Origin: Photobacterium swingsii
GTDB taxonomy: Bacteria > Pseudomonadota > Gammaproteobacteria > Enterobacterales > Vibrionaceae
Assembly: GCF_024346715.1 (NCBI RefSeq)
Contig: NZ_AP024852.1
Coordinates: 3,286,001-3,350,000, forward strand
Length of the DNA: 64,000 bases
Reading direction: 5' to 3'
The notes below the pieces were generated by a model that was not told the origin of the DNA, searched no databases, and worked only from the letters and a program-made list of their open reading frames with translations. The translations under genes were made by a program, and so were the position numbers. Shown here piece after piece: positions 39,563 to 50,611 of the stretch (positions are counted from its first letter, which is position 1; each line of letters opens with the position of its first letter).

Positions 39563-42500
39563 TTACGCAGCAAGTGGCTCATGCTTTTTCACTAGACCGA
39601 AGTCTGCCAAAATTGCATAAGCGGCAGGGATCATAAACAGCACAAGTAAGGTCGAAGTGAAAATACCAAACACGATAGAAATCACTAAGGGCTGAATAAC
39701 TTGTGCTTGTAGGCTGGTTTCTAAGAGTAACGGCAATAAACCCGCAGCCGTTGTCAGGGACGTTAAAAATACGGCGCGAAAGCGTTCACGGCTGGCTTTC
39801 ACTACGGCATCATGCACACTGGCCCCATCATCGACATGGTGTCGAATATACTGCACCAACAAGATAGAGTCATTCACCACCACCCCTGCTAAGGACACAA
39901 ACCCCATAATACTAGGCATACTTAACGCATGACCTAATAGCCAGTGCCCCCAGAACACCCCAATAAGCGCTAATGGGATCGCCAGCAGTACCACAAAAGG
40001 TTCGAGGTAGCTGCGAAATTGGAAGCTCAGGATCACAAACACCCCAAACACTCCAAGTGCAAAACCAATCGCCATGGATTGCCCGGTTTCCGCGGTATCT
40101 TTCGCTTCTCCTTCAAAGTTAAAGCGTAAACCTGGGTATTTAGCTTTTAGCTGTGGGATCTCTTGTTGACGGAACAAGGTAAGGATCTCGGTAGAACTGA
40201 TCTTACTGTGCTCTAGATCGGCATACACACTTAGGGTTCGCAGGCCATCGACTCGCTGGATACGCACATAGTTTCGCTGGTAACTAAGCTCAGTAATCGA
40301 CGCCAAAGGTACTTGGCTACCGTCACTCAATATAATCGGAAAGCTGGCCAGTGTTTGTAAGTTCCCCGCCTCGGCCTTATCAAAGCGGACTTCAACTTCA
40401 ATGTTTTCTGGTCCAAGCTGGATATCATCGGCCTTTTGCCCAAAATAAGCCGCTCGCAATTGCGAAGCAATCATTTGGCCATCGACGCCAAAGCTTTCCG
40501 CCCCTGGGCGCAGGGTAACCAGCACTTCTTGCTTACCCATTCGCATGTCATCCAAGACCCCAAACACACCATCGAACTCATTTAGGAAGTCCTGCACTTC
40601 CAATGACGCCGCTTTTAACGCGGTAAGTTCATCGTGTTGCATCCGAATTTCAACAGCCCGCCCCCCCGGTCCCATGATTGGCTGCTTAAATACAAGGGAA
40701 ATGGGATCAGCCAGTGTGCCAACCTCTTCTCGCCACGCGGCAATGAATTCATCGATAACCGTATTGCGCGATTCTGCCCCACGTAAATCGAGTCGTACCG
40801 TCGCCACGTGCGGACCTTTTTCATCGGCATCCGCATTGGTGTTGTATTGCTCGGTGATGTGCTCGACCAGGGTATGGCCACCTTCAACATCTTGGCTCCA
40901 TTCCACATTCAATCGCTCAGCCGCCTCAACAATGTGCGCGACCACTTTTTCCGTTTGAGACAGTGATGCCCCCGGCGCTAAAATTATACGCGCTTCTGCG
41001 ATGTCGCCATCAAGATCAGGGAAGCCCACAAATTTAAGCGCACCACCCGCCAGTAACGCCGCCGAGGCAAACAACATGGCCACCACGCCACCTAAAAATA
41101 AGTAACGCCAGCGCACCACGGCATCCACCGCAGTCACTAATTGATGTTGGCGAAAGTGTTCAAATTTAGCCAAGAACACTCGCTTGAATTTAATGTCTGG
41201 TTTTTCTTCTTTATTGCGCTGCTTTTGCAATGAATGACTGAGGTGATGCGGCAAAATCAAAAATGCTTCAATCAAGCTGATGGTCAACACCAAGATCAGC
41301 ACCTGTGGCACGACCCTCAGCACTGCGCCCATTTCACCATCAAGAAACAGCAAGCTACCGAAAATACAGACAGTAGTGAGATACGAAGACAATACCCCGG
41401 GGAAAACTTTCTTCACCCCGTTGAACACGGCATCTGGCACCGATTGACCACGCTCTAAATGAGCCGCAATGGATTCTGCGATCACGATGGCGTCATCCAT
41501 CATGATACCAATCGCCATCAACAAGGCGACTAACGACATAATATTGATCGACAAACCAAGACCCGCCATGAGAAACAAGCTCCCCATAAAGGCGACAGGC
41601 AAACCCGCGGCGACCCAAAACGAATAACGAAACGTAAAAAATAACCACATGGTGAAAAACACCAACACCACACCTTGTAGGCCGTTATCCACCATCATGG
41701 TCAAACGATCCCACAGCACCGATGAAATATCATTAGTGAGGCTGAGTGTTACGCCCGTTGGTGCGATTTGGCTTTCATCTTCAACGAACTGCTGAACCCG
41801 CTCTTTGATCCGCAAGGCGTCATCCGCTTTATTTTTACTGATCTTAAGCACTGCTGATGGCTTACCGTCAAACAGGATTTTTTGCTCATCAAGTTCAAAA
41901 CGATCTGTGATCGTAGCAATGTCGCCAAGGCGCAATACCGCCCCTTCAGCATCAGCCCCTATGATGGTTTTTGCTAAGGTCTCTGGCGTGACTTTTTGTT
42001 CATCGAAACGGATTAATAGGTTCTTGTCGGCGAGCTCAATATTACCACTCGGCAGTTTGATATTTTGCCGTGACAGGCGATCTGCTACATCACCAACACT
42101 CATCCCAAGCTGGCGTAAGGCGGTTTCTTTTAGCTCGACCCGCAGTTGATGATCAGAAAAGCCACTCACGGCCACCAAAGACACACCATAATCAATCTTT
42201 AGCTTACGCTTTAATTCTTCGGCATAGGCTTTAAGGTGAGGCCAGTTAGTGTCAGCACTGATTGCAACATCGACAACAGGCTCGTTCCAATCCAATTCAC
42301 GCACAATCGGTGATTCAATCTCCGCAGGGAAATCATTAATCGCATTGATTTGAGTTTGTACATCCACCAGCATGCGCGAAACGACATCACTGTTGGTCAG
42401 CTTTAAAATCAGCGATGCAGAACCTTCCACTGCCTCACAGCGCGTTTCTTCTATATTGGCAAGGCCATCAACCGCGTCTTCCATTCGCATACAAATGCTT

Positions 42501-42676
42501 TGTTCCACTTCTTGTGGTGACGCGCCTGGATACACCACAGAAGCAATAATATAAGGCGGTGAGAACTCAGGAAAAGTTTCTCGTTTAATTTGCGGTAACG
42601 ACACTAAACCCAATAACAGCAAGGCAAACATCATTAAGTTTGCCGCTGTTGGGTGGCGAGAGAAAAAGCGGATCAT
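39563..42676 (-). CDS. RND efflux transporter permease (HAE1-like)
   Basis: Inner-membrane proton-driven pump that passes drugs or other amphiphiles to a TolC-type channel. The 1037-aa protein starts with the usual first helix and FPEFSPPYIIASVVYPGASP, then two large periplasmic loops between helices 1-2 and 7-8. The proton-relay aspartate pair is in helix 4 (GIMMDDAIVIAES, near 393). The second half repeats the pattern with GFVSLAGVVVNDSILLVQYI. The N-terminal half is closer to the CusA/Vex-like short-loop group than to AcrB, so the substrate is not predictable. Its ATG overlaps the adaptor stop codon by four bases. Confidence 0.93.
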   Translation of the reverse strand: MIRFFSRHPTAANLMMFALLLLGLVSLPQIKRETFPEFSPPYIIASVVYPGASPQEVEQSICMRMEDAVDGLANIEETRCEAVEGSASLILKLTNSDVVSRMLVDVQTQINAINDFPAEIESPIVRELDWNEPVVDVAISADTNWPHLKAYAEELKRKLKIDYGVSLVAVSGFSDHQLRVELKETALRQLGMSVGDVADRLSRQNIKLPSGNIELADKNLLIRFDEQKVTPETLAKTIIGADAEGAVLRLGDIATITDRFELDEQKILFDGKPSAVLKISKNKADDALRIKERVQQFVEDESQIAPTGVTLSLTNDISSVLWDRLTMMVDNGLQGVVLVFFTMWLFFTFRYSFWVAAGLPVAFMGSLFLMAGLGLSINIMSLVALLMAIGIMMDDAIVIAESIAAHLERGQSVPDAVFNGVKKVFPGVLSSYLTTVCIFGSLLFLDGEMGAVLRVVPQVLILVLTISLIEAFLILPHHLSHSLQKQRNKEEKPDIKFKRVFLAKFEHFRQHQLVTAVDAVVRWRYLFLGGVVAMLFASAALLAGGALKFVGFPDLDGDIAEARIILAPGASLSQTEKVVAHIVEAAERLNVEWSQDVEGGHTLVEHITEQYNTNADADEKGPHVATVRLDLRGAESRNTVIDEFIAAWREEVGTLADPISLVFKQPIMGPGGRAVEIRMQHDELTALKAASLEVQDFLNEFDGVFGVLDDMRMGKQEVLVTLRPGAESFGVDGQMIASQLRAAYFGQKADDIQLGPENIEVEVRFDKAEAGNLQTLASFPIILSDGSQVPLASITELSYQRNYVRIQRVDGLRTLSVYADLEHSKISSTEILTLFRQQEIPQLKAKYPGLRFNFEGEAKDTAETGQSMAIGFALGVFGVFVILSFQFRSYLEPFVVLLAIPLALIGVFWGHWLLGHALSMPSIMGFVSLAGVVVNDSILLVQYIRHHVDDGASVHDAVVKASRERFRAVFLTSLTTAAGLLPLLLETSLQAQVIQPLVISIVFGIFTSTLLVLFMIPAAYAILADFGLVKKHEPLAA

Positions 42677-44022
42677 GATTGTGGTGCTCCTTGCTCTTTC
42701 GTCAGCACGACCACCGCTTTGCCATCTTTACTAATGACTTTCAGTGCCATGCCTTCCACTGCAGGTAGCAAGTCATTAACCACCAATTGCTGCGCAGCTA
42801 TAAAATCCCCCTGTACCGCGACCAAACCTTCTCGACGGAACAACACAGTCACAGGTTTAATGCTTAAGGTGTCGTCATCACTCATTAAGTACACTTTGTC
42901 GCCATGTAACGCGCGCTCAGGGATCACCCAGTGTGGGTTAGCTTGCCCCTCTAAAGTGGCTTGAACAAACATGCCGTTAACTAACGGTGGGGCGGTTTCA
43001 GGTGAGAGTTGACTGTAATCTTGTGCCACTTCCAGAATAACTCCAACAGTCGCTTGATTAGCGCTCACGGTGTCGCTGATCCTCGTCACTTTCGCCGGCC
43101 ATTGCTGAACAAATTGACCACTAGATAATTGGATACTGGCTTGCAGTGCCAACTGATCGGCACGCGGGCGACCATCAGCATGGGCGGTGTATTGAGTCAG
43201 ACTCGATGCCAACGCTTGCATGTCATGCAATGCCACTTGCGCGTCCACTTCAATCTCGGCAATACCGTGGGCAACCAGCATCGTCTGTTGCATGTTAACT
43301 ACTTGGTTTTGCTCAATATCAACGCTCGAAATTCGGGCATCAATCGGCAAGGTAATTTCCGTTTTCTCCAGTGAGCGCTCAGCCTCTTCTACTTTCGATT
43401 GGTTCACTTGCAATTGTGCTTCACTCACACGGCGCTCTTTGGGTAGCACTTGCAGCTGACTTTCTAAATCTTGCACCACTTTTTGACTGGCTAAGTAAGA
43501 TTGCTTTTCCAAATCCAAAGCCGACTGCGATGTTAGCCCTTTACGACGCAATTCCTCTTTCCGGGCGACCTCTTTCTTACTGATTGCGAGGCGATTTTTC
43601 TCTATCGTTAATGTCGTTTTAAGGTTTTTCTCTTCCAAGTCCAATTTAGCCAGTTGGGCTTCACTTGAGCTAATATCGGCTTCTGCTTTCGCTAAGGTTA
43701 ACTGATAATCCAGCGGATCAATTTTAAGGATCACAGTACCTGCATCTAACACCCGACCTTTTTCTAACTCAGGATGGCGATAGATGACTTTACCGCTCAC
43801 TTCTGAAATGGCCTTCCATTCCACTTTGGGCTTTACACGACCAAACCCCGTCACTTGCGGCGCCAAAGGCTGTTGTTGCAAGGTGATCACATCAACGGCC
43901 CGACTGCGTTCCAAGGCAGGCTTACTGCTTGGGGAAGGGCGTAGTTTCACGGCTAAAACTAAAATTAAGATGCCAACCATCAGCGCAGGAATAAACAGTA
44001 ACTTCCGATTTCGAGCTATCAT
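42673..44022 (-). CDS. RND efflux periplasmic adaptor (membrane fusion protein)
   Basis: Bridges the RND pump and the TolC channel. The 449-aa protein has an N-terminal membrane anchor (about 8-27, LLFIPALMVGILILVLAVKL) without a lipobox. The half-motif of the lipoyl domain follows (RVLDAGTVILKIDPLDYQL, near 90-108). A long alpha-helical hairpin spans about 110-215, and a second lipoyl half and beta-barrel domain run to about 400. It overlaps the TetR gene by four bases at its start (ATGA) and the pump gene by four at its end, a tightly coupled three-gene operon. Confidence 0.92.
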   Translation of the reverse strand: MIARNRKLLFIPALMVGILILVLAVKLRPSPSSKPALERSRAVDVITLQQQPLAPQVTGFGRVKPKVEWKAISEVSGKVIYRHPELEKGRVLDAGTVILKIDPLDYQLTLAKAEADISSSEAQLAKLDLEEKNLKTTLTIEKNRLAISKKEVARKEELRRKGLTSQSALDLEKQSYLASQKVVQDLESQLQVLPKERRVSEAQLQVNQSKVEEAERSLEKTEITLPIDARISSVDIEQNQVVNMQQTMLVAHGIAEIEVDAQVALHDMQALASSLTQYTAHADGRPRADQLALQASIQLSSGQFVQQWPAKVTRISDTVSANQATVGVILEVAQDYSQLSPETAPPLVNGMFVQATLEGQANPHWVIPERALHGDKVYLMSDDDTLSIKPVTVLFRREGLVAVQGDFIAAQQLVVNDLLPAVEGMALKVISKDGKAVVVLTKEQGAPQS

Positions 44023-44660
44023 TGCGCTTCCCCTTTTTGGTTAAAGATCCCTTGCGTGAGCACTTTTACATTGTGTTCTGCCAATTCGAATAAGTAGGAT
44101 TCCGTCATTTCTATACCGTGAATCTCAAGCATTGCAGGTGGGATCAAAAATGGAAAAACCATCAAGCTAATAAACGTCATTCGGGCTTTTTCAGGATCCA
44201 TGCCTGGATTTAGTTGGCCATTTTGCTGCAACTTGGTAAACATCATGTCAGTCGCTGGACGAGCGATATCGCGGATCATCTTTTCCATCATTTGGCGTTG
44301 CGGATCATCGGGGGCCAACATCATGGCACGTGACATTAATTTCGGCATGTCAGGGTTTGGCGCCATAATCCGATAGTAAGTTCGCATAAACTCGCCAATC
44401 GAATCGAAATCACCTTTCTCCATCACCACCCTCATCTGGGCTTGGATCGGCTCCATGGTTTCATGCATCATGGTTTGGTATAAGCCAGCTTTGTTTTCAA
44501 AGTAATAGCGAATCAGCGCCACATTTACATCAGCCCTAGATGCAATCATGCGGGTCGATACCTTGCTGTAAGGCAAGACGACAAATAACTTACGCGCTTC
44601 TATAATTAAACGCTCTCGCGCATCGGAATCACCGACTGGACGACCTGCTTTTCCTGCCAT
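44019..44660 (-). CDS. TetR/AcrR-family regulator of the RND operon
   Basis: A 213-aa repressor with an N-terminal helix-turn-helix (about 15-60; SKVSTRMIASRADVNVALIR then YYFENKAGLYQTM, the TetR signature). A helical ligand domain follows, with several methionines (for example PKLMSRAMMLAPDDPQRQMM). It is the first gene of tetR-adaptor-pump and so most likely represses its own operon until a pump substrate binds. Two palindromes in its promoter region (44681-44719) are candidate operators. The extension MAGKAGRPVGDSDARE is typical of the CerR/DUF1956 branch. Confidence 0.92.
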   Translation of the reverse strand: MAGKAGRPVGDSDARERLIIEARKLFVVLPYSKVSTRMIASRADVNVALIRYYFENKAGLYQTMMHETMEPIQAQMRVVMEKGDFDSIGEFMRTYYRIMAPNPDMPKLMSRAMMLAPDDPQRQMMEKMIRDIARPATDMMFTKLQQNGQLNPGMDPEKARMTFISLMVFPFLIPPAMLEIHGIEMTESYLFELAEHNVKVLTQGIFNQKGEAQ

Positions 44661-44680
44661 TAACTCACATCTCTACCAAA

Positions 44681-44719
44681 TTAATCGTATGATTAATAAT
44701 TGTACTAACTGAACAGTTA
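44681..44719. promoter_or_regulatory. Two palindromes before the TetR-RND operon
   Basis: TTAATC-GTAT-GATTAA (44681-44696) and TAACTG-AA-CAGTTA (44706-44719) are perfect dyads, 21 to 59 bp upstream of the TetR start. Either could be the TetR operator. A wider inverted pair GGTTCAC (44723) and GTGAACC (44773) surrounds the AT-rich promoter stretch farther upstream. Confidence 0.5.
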
Positions 44720-44997
44720 AAAGGTTCACTCTATTATTCATCTTAATTTAACCAATTGATTAATTAATACTGTGAACCAAGTAAACAACCCATAACAAAG
44801 CTTAGATACAGCAGATTATTCGATAGAAAACACATTTCAATCATTTAACGTCTGTAACAACAAAGTGAATAATCACTCTTATAGCCATCTCTTGTATCAA
44901 TAACTCTCCCTTACACGCGCCCTATGTTAGAAAACACAAATTAAGACTATTTATCAAGAGCTTAACAATAAAAATAAAATTAAACACTAAATAGTGG

Positions 44998-45027
44998 TTG
45001 ACCTTCAACCTGTCTATTTGGTATTCA
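44998..45027 (+). promoter_or_regulatory. Probable leu operon promoter
   Basis: TTGACC (five of six) and TATTCA are 18 bp apart, placing the start about 25 bp before leuL. The 44720-44997 stretch to its left is very AT-rich with no gene I can support, and may be a LeuO, Lrp or H-NS target. Confidence 0.5.
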
Positions 45028-45059
45028 TTTGTTATCAACTTTGTGGAAGACATGTAAAT

Positions 45060-45122
45060 ATGACTAACCGTTTCTTTATCCTCCTAAGCCTCCTCCTTAT
45101 CGTGAATAATTCGCGCGGGTAG
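45060..45122 (+). CDS. leuL: leu operon leader peptide LeuL
   Basis: A 20-codon ORF encodes MTNRFFILLSLLLIVNNSRG. Five leucine codons in seven (CTC CTA, AGC, CTC CTC CTT) form the leucine sensor. GGAAG lies about ten bases before the ATG. Its last codons (GCGCGGG, 45113-45119) are complementary to the left arm of the downstream terminator, so ribosome stalling at the leucine run decides which RNA structure forms. The ORF is too short for routine gene finders. Confidence 0.88.
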   Translation: MTNRFFILLSLLLIVNNSRG

Positions 45123-45183
45123 CTTATGAGTAGGAAACGCCACTAAGCATTGAATAAGCCCGCGCAGATAGCGCGGGTTTTTT
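45113..45183 (+). promoter_or_regulatory. Leucine attenuator (terminator/antiterminator) of leuABCD
   Basis: The terminator is CCCGCGC (45159-45165), loop AGATA, GCGCGGG (45171-45177) and a T6 run. The competing antiterminator pairs GCGCGGG at the end of leuL (45113-45119) with the same CCCGCGC. When leucyl-tRNA is scarce the ribosome stalls upstream and leaves the first GCGCGGG free, giving read-through. With plentiful leucine it covers it and the terminator forms. Confidence 0.88.
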
Positions 45184-45216
45184 ATATCAGAGCCAGCGCA
45201 AGCGGATGCAGACTAA

Positions 45217-45245
45217 GCCTAATACCAATGAACACATAATTAGGC
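45217..45245 (+). promoter_or_regulatory. Hairpin before the leuA ribosome site
   Basis: GCCTAAT and ATTAGGC are separated by 15 bases and end 12 bp before AAGGAAG, the leuA ribosome site. It may stabilise the mRNA or be a DNA operator. Confidence 0.35.
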
Positions 45246-45267
45246 AGGCCAATAAAAGGAAGTAGCA

Positions 45268-46812
45268 ATGAAAGATCAAGTCATTATTTTCGATACCACG
45301 CTTCGCGACGGTGAACAGGCACTATCAGCAAGCCTAACGGTAAAAGAAAAGCTACAAATCGCTTACGCGCTGGAACGCCTAGGGGTTGATGTAATAGAAG
45401 CGGGCTTTCCTGTTTCTTCACCTGGCGACTTTGAATCGGTGCAAACTATTGCGAAACATATTAAAAATAGCCGCGTATGTGCCCTTTCACGCGCCGTTGC
45501 GAAAGACATTGATGTTGCTGCTGAATCGCTAAAAATCGCCGAAGCCTTCCGAATCCATACTTTCATTTCTACTTCAACTGTTCACGTACAAGACAAACTG
45601 CGTCGTAGCTATGATGATGTTATCGAAATGGGGGTTGCCGCAGTCAAACGCGCCCGCAACTACACCGACGATGTGGAATTCTCCTGTGAGGATGCTGGCC
45701 GTACCCCTATCGATAATCTATGCCGCATGGTGGAAGCCGCTATCAATGCGGGTGCTAACACCATCAACATCCCTGATACCGTGGGTTACACCCTACCCAA
45801 CGAGTTTGGCGGTATCGTGGCGCAGCTGTTTGACCGCGTACCGAATATCGACAAAGCCATTATCTCGGTGCACTGCCACGACGATCTAGGCATGTCAGTC
45901 GCGAACTCCATGGCAGCGGTACAAGCAGGTGCTCGCCAAGTTGAAGCCACCATAAATGGTCTAGGTGAGCGAGCGGGCAACTGTTCACTAGAAGAAATCG
46001 CCATGATCATCAAAACCCGCGCTGACTTCTTGGGTGTGCACACCAACATTAAACACGACGAAATTCACCGCACCAGTAAAATGGTGAGCCAACTATGTAA
46101 CTCACCGATTCAAGCGAATAAAGCCATTGTCGGTGCCAATGCTTTTAGCCACTCATCAGGGATCCACCAAGATGGCATGCTAAAAAATAAGAACACCTAC
46201 GAGATCATGACCCCTGAGTCAATTGGGCTAAAAAACCAAGCGCTGAACCTAACCAGTCGCTCTGGTCGCGCCGCGGTAAAAAGTCACATGGACGCCCTTG
46301 GTTACACCGAGAGTGAATACAGCCTAGATGCGCTATACGCTGATTTTCTAAAACTGGCCGATCGCAAAGGCCAAGTGTTCGACTACGATCTAGAAGCATT
46401 GATGCACTTCGCTAACCTACGCGAAGAAGATGATTTCTTTAAGCTGAATTACCTCAGTGTACAGTCAGGTAGCATCATGGCGACCACCAGCATCAAACTG
46501 CAATGTGGTGATGAAGAGAAATGCGAAGCCGCTGTCGGTAATGGCCCCGTTGATGCGCTATACCAATGTATCTATCGCTTAACAGGCTACGAAATCGTAC
46601 TAGACAAATTCGACCTAACCGCTAAAGGGGAAGGGGAAGATGGTTTAGGCCAAGCAGACATCATTGCCAATTACAAAGGCCGCAAATACCACGGTACGGG
46701 CTTAGCAACGGATATTGTTGAAGCCTCTGGCCAAGCGCTATTGCATGTTATCAACAGCATCCACCGCGCCGATCAAATTGCTGAAATTAAAGAGCGTACC
46801 GCGACGGTATAA
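45268..46812 (+). CDS. leuA: LeuA, 2-isopropylmalate synthase
   Basis: Condenses 2-ketoisovalerate with acetyl-CoA, the committed and leucine-inhibited step of leucine synthesis. The 514-aa enzyme has the HMGL-like TIM barrel with the metal-site start [11 protein letters not shown] (8-18). [15 protein letters not shown] follows near 203, with the metal-binding histidines. The C-terminal regulatory domain (about 390-510) ends in the usual [23 protein letters not shown] precedes the ATG. It is the first structural gene of leuABCD under the leuL attenuator. Confidence 0.97.
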   Translation: MKDQVIIFDTTLRDGEQALSASLTVKEKLQIAYALERLGVDVIEAGFPVSSPGDFESVQTIAKHIKNSRVCALSRAVAKDIDVAAESLKIAEAFRIHTFISTSTVHVQDKLRRSYDDVIEMGVAAVKRARNYTDDVEFSCEDAGRTPIDNLCRMVEAAINAGANTINIPDTVGYTLPNEFGGIVAQLFDRVPNIDKAIISVHCHDDLGMSVANSMAAVQAGARQVEATINGLGERAGNCSLEEIAMIIKTRADFLGVHTNIKHDEIHRTSKMVSQLCNSPIQANKAIVGANAFSHSSGIHQDGMLKNKNTYEIMTPESIGLKNQALNLTSRSGRAAVKSHMDALGYTESEYSLDALYADFLKLADRKGQVFDYDLEALMHFANLREEDDFFKLNYLSVQSGSIMATTSIKLQCGDEEKCEAAVGNGPVDALYQCIYRLTGYEIVLDKFDLTAKGEGEDGLGQADIIANYKGRKYHGTGLATDIVEASGQALLHVINSIHRADQIAEIKERTATV

Positions 46813-46849
46813 CACCGCTCCTCAATCTAATCTTAGGCGTAGCCAGTGA

Positions 46850-48004
<1,155 letters not shown>

Positions 48005-48030
48005 GCAATACCGGCAAGGAGCACCAAGCA

Positions 48031-49470
48031 ATGTCAGCACAATATACAGAAAATAAAGCGCCTAAAACGCTATACGAAAAAGTTTACGATGCCCATGTTG
48101 CGGTTGCCGCGGAAGGCGAAAACCCAATTTTATATATCGACCGTCATTTGGTTCATGAAGTGACATCACCACAAGCCTTTGATGGTTTACGTGAAAAAGG
48201 GCGCCCCGTTCGCCAAGTCGGTAAAACATTTGCCACCATGGATCATAATGTCTCAACCCAAACTAAAGACATTAATGCCTCTGGTGAAATGGCACGCATC
48301 CAAATGGAAACGCTAGCCAAAAACTGTGAAGAGTTTGGCGTCACCCTTTACGATCTAAACCATAAATACCAAGGTATTGTGCATGTTATGGGCCCCGAGT
48401 TGGGCATTACCCTACCAGGCATGACGATTGTTTGTGGTGATTCACACACGGCAACACACGGTGCGTTTGGCTCATTAGCCTTTGGTATTGGCACTTCAGA
48501 AGTTGAGCATGTGTTAGCTACCCAAACCCTCAAACAAGCGCGCGCCAAAACCATGAAAATCGAAGTCAAAGGCAAAGTTGCTGAGGGCATTACGGCTAAA
48601 GATATCGTGCTAGCCATCATAGGTAAAACGACAGCTGCTGGCGGTACTGGTTACGTCGTCGAGTTCTGTGGTGAAGCCATTACCGATCTATCAATGGAAG
48701 GGCGGATGACGGTGTGTAACATGGCGATCGAATTAGGTGCAAAAGCGGGCTTGATTGCCCCCGATCAAACCACCTACGATTACATTAAAAACCGTAAATT
48801 CTCACCAACAGATAGTCACTTCGATGCCGCAGTTGAATACTGGAATACCCTAAAAACCGATGAGGGTGCCGTCTTCGATGCGACAGTAACTTTAGAAGCC
48901 GCCGAGATTAAGCCACAAGTAACTTGGGGCACAAACCCCGGCCAAGTTATCGCAATTGATACGCCGATTCCAAGCCCAGCTGACTTTGCTGACCCCGTTG
49001 AAAAAGCATCAGCGGAAAAAGCGTTGGCCTATATGGGGCTAGAAGCGGGGAAAACACTGTCTGACTTTTCAATTGATAAAGTCTTTATTGGTTCTTGTAC
49101 CAACTCACGGATAGAAGATATGCGCGCCGCTGCCGCTATCGCAAAAGGCCGCAAAGTTGCCGCCAATGTTCAAGCGCTGGTTGTGCCAGGATCTGAGCAA
49201 GTCAAAGCCCAAGCAGAGCAAGAAGGCTTGGATAAAATATTCATCGATGCAGGCTTTGAATGGCGTCTACCAGGTTGCTCTATGTGTCTCGCGATGAACA
49301 ACGACCGCCTAGGGCCAAAAGAGCGCTGCGCCTCCACCAGCAATCGTAACTTTGAAGGTCGCCAAGGCCGTGATGGCCGCACCCACCTTGTCAGCCCAGC
49401 AATGGCAGCCGCTGCCGCGTGCGCAGGCCATTTTGTAGATATTCGTGACTTAGACAGCGCAACGGCATAA
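48031..49470 (+). CDS. leuC: LeuC, 3-isopropylmalate dehydratase large subunit
   Basis: With LeuD it isomerises 2-isopropylmalate to 3-isopropylmalate using a [4Fe-4S] cluster. The 479-aa protein is an aconitase-type large subunit. The three cluster cysteines are visible at 356 (GSCTNSR) and at 416 and 419 (GCSMCLAMN). [14 protein letters not shown] near 135 is the other family signature. The first dozen residues are a slight N-terminal extension over the E. coli enzyme. AAGGAG lies upstream. leuD starts 17 bp after its stop. Confidence 0.97.
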   Translation: MSAQYTENKAPKTLYEKVYDAHVAVAAEGENPILYIDRHLVHEVTSPQAFDGLREKGRPVRQVGKTFATMDHNVSTQTKDINASGEMARIQMETLAKNCEEFGVTLYDLNHKYQGIVHVMGPELGITLPGMTIVCGDSHTATHGAFGSLAFGIGTSEVEHVLATQTLKQARAKTMKIEVKGKVAEGITAKDIVLAIIGKTTAAGGTGYVVEFCGEAITDLSMEGRMTVCNMAIELGAKAGLIAPDQTTYDYIKNRKFSPTDSHFDAAVEYWNTLKTDEGAVFDATVTLEAAEIKPQVTWGTNPGQVIAIDTPIPSPADFADPVEKASAEKALAYMGLEAGKTLSDFSIDKVFIGSCTNSRIEDMRAAAAIAKGRKVAANVQALVVPGSEQVKAQAEQEGLDKIFIDAGFEWRLPGCSMCLAMNNDRLGPKERCASTSNRNFEGRQGRDGRTHLVSPAMAAAAACAGHFVDIRDLDSATA

Positions 49471-49487
49471 TCGAGAGGAAGGTAACA

Positions 49488-50090
49488 ATGGCAGGTTTTA
49501 AACAACATACAGGCTTGGTTGTGCCGCTAGATATCGCCAACATCGATACCGACGCAATCATCCCTAAGCAATTTCTACAAAAAGTGACACGTACAGGCTT
49601 TGGAAAACATTTGTTCCACGACTGGCGTTTTCTTGATGATGCCGGCGAACAAGCAAACCCTGAATTTGTAATGAATGCGCCGCGCTATCAAGGGGCAAGT
49701 ATTTTGCTGGCACGTGAGAACTTCGGTTGTGGCTCTTCACGTGAACATGCGCCGTGGGCGCTAGCAGATTACGGCATCCAAGTGATGATCGCACCGAGTT
49801 TTGCCGACATTTTTTATGGCAACTCGATCAACAACCAAATGGTGCCAGTACGCTTGCGTGAACAAGAAGTCGATGAGATTTTCCAGTTTGTCGAAAACAC
49901 AGAAGGTGCTGAGATCCAGGTCGATTTAGAAGCCATGTTAGTCACGGCTAACGGCAAGCAATACCACTTTGAGATTGATGAATTCCGCCGTCATTGCTTA
50001 TTGAATGGGTTGGATAACATCGGCCTGACGCTGCAACATGAAGATAAAATTGCCGCTTACGAAGATAATATCCCTGAATTTTTAAGGTAA
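49488..50090 (+). CDS. leuD: LeuD, 3-isopropylmalate dehydratase small subunit
   Basis: The swivel-domain partner of LeuC that completes the active site. The 200 aa match the family. [20 protein letters not shown] near 18-37 and the [17 protein letters not shown] substrate loop near 83-99 are diagnostic. GAGAGGAAGG precedes the ATG. It is the last gene of the leu operon and is followed 44 bp later by a strong terminator. Confidence 0.97.
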   Translation: MAGFKQHTGLVVPLDIANIDTDAIIPKQFLQKVTRTGFGKHLFHDWRFLDDAGEQANPEFVMNAPRYQGASILLARENFGCGSSREHAPWALADYGIQVMIAPSFADIFYGNSINNQMVPVRLREQEVDEIFQFVENTEGAEIQVDLEAMLVTANGKQYHFEIDEFRRHCLLNGLDNIGLTLQHEDKIAAYEDNIPEFLR

Positions 50091-50133
50091 ACATTGTATT
50101 TGTTAGCGTTTACTTACGTGATAAGAGCTAACC

Positions 50134-50164
50134 ACAACACCCTGCCTCGCAGGGTGTTGTTTTA
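50134..50164 (+). terminator. Terminator of leuABCD
   Basis: A 12-bp perfect stem (ACAACACCCTGC and complement) with a three-base CTC loop, then TTTAT. Confidence 0.93.
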
Positions 50165-50197
50165 TCTTCTACTTGCTATTTACTGCTTACACCACTT

Positions 50198-50360
50198 ATA
50201 CCAATCTGGGTAAGTAAATGTTCAGGTGATTGCGCAGGAAAAAGTACTGAAAACAAGGCGTAGATTGCAGATAGCTAGTTGTTCTACCTACAAAATCTAT
50301 AACGCAGTTATCATTGATTTTAACCAGCAAGAACGATCAGTTACTTAGTTAGATTGGTAT
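50198..50360. repeat. MITE-like repeat, copy 1 (163 bp)
   Basis: The element begins ATACCAATCT and ends AGATTGGTAT, perfect 10-bp terminal inverted repeats. The inversion extends imperfectly inward (TAAGTAA on both sides after three unmatched bases). It has no ORF of note. The inside matches copy 2 at 50419 almost base for base. Such size, termini and repetition fit a miniature inverted-repeat transposable element mobilised by an absent transposase. No clear target duplication is visible. Confidence 0.8.
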
Positions 50361-50418
50361 TCTTCAACCGACTGTAAACTCTGCAATAAAAAGCCGTTCA
50401 CCTCGGTCTATAGTTGTT

Positions 50419-50582
50419 ATACCAATCTGGTTAAGTAAATGTTCAGGTGATTGCGCAGGAAAAAAGCACTGAAAACAAGGCGTAGATTGCAGATGGCTAG
50501 TTATTCTATCTACAAAATCTATAGCGCAGTTATCACTGATTTTAACCAGCAAGAACGATCAGTTACTTAGTTAGATTGGTAT
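50419..50582. repeat. MITE-like repeat, copy 2 (164 bp), upstream of the DUF547 gene
   Basis: Same termini and orientation as copy 1, with about eight substitutions and one extra A in the internal A-run. A 58-bp spacer separates the copies. Its right end lies only 29 bp before the predicted start of the DUF547 gene, so the native promoter of that gene is either inside or displaced by the element. Confidence 0.8.
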
Positions 50583-50611
50583 TAGGTTATTACAGATTAA
50601 AAAGGTTGATT

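Noticed and set aside
45217..45245. Third copy of the MITE (starts AATACCAAT)
   Set aside because: Only the first few bases resemble the terminal repeat; the interior and right end do not match.
50361..50418. A gene in the 58-bp spacer between the two MITE copies
   Set aside because: Too short, with no start or ribosome site.
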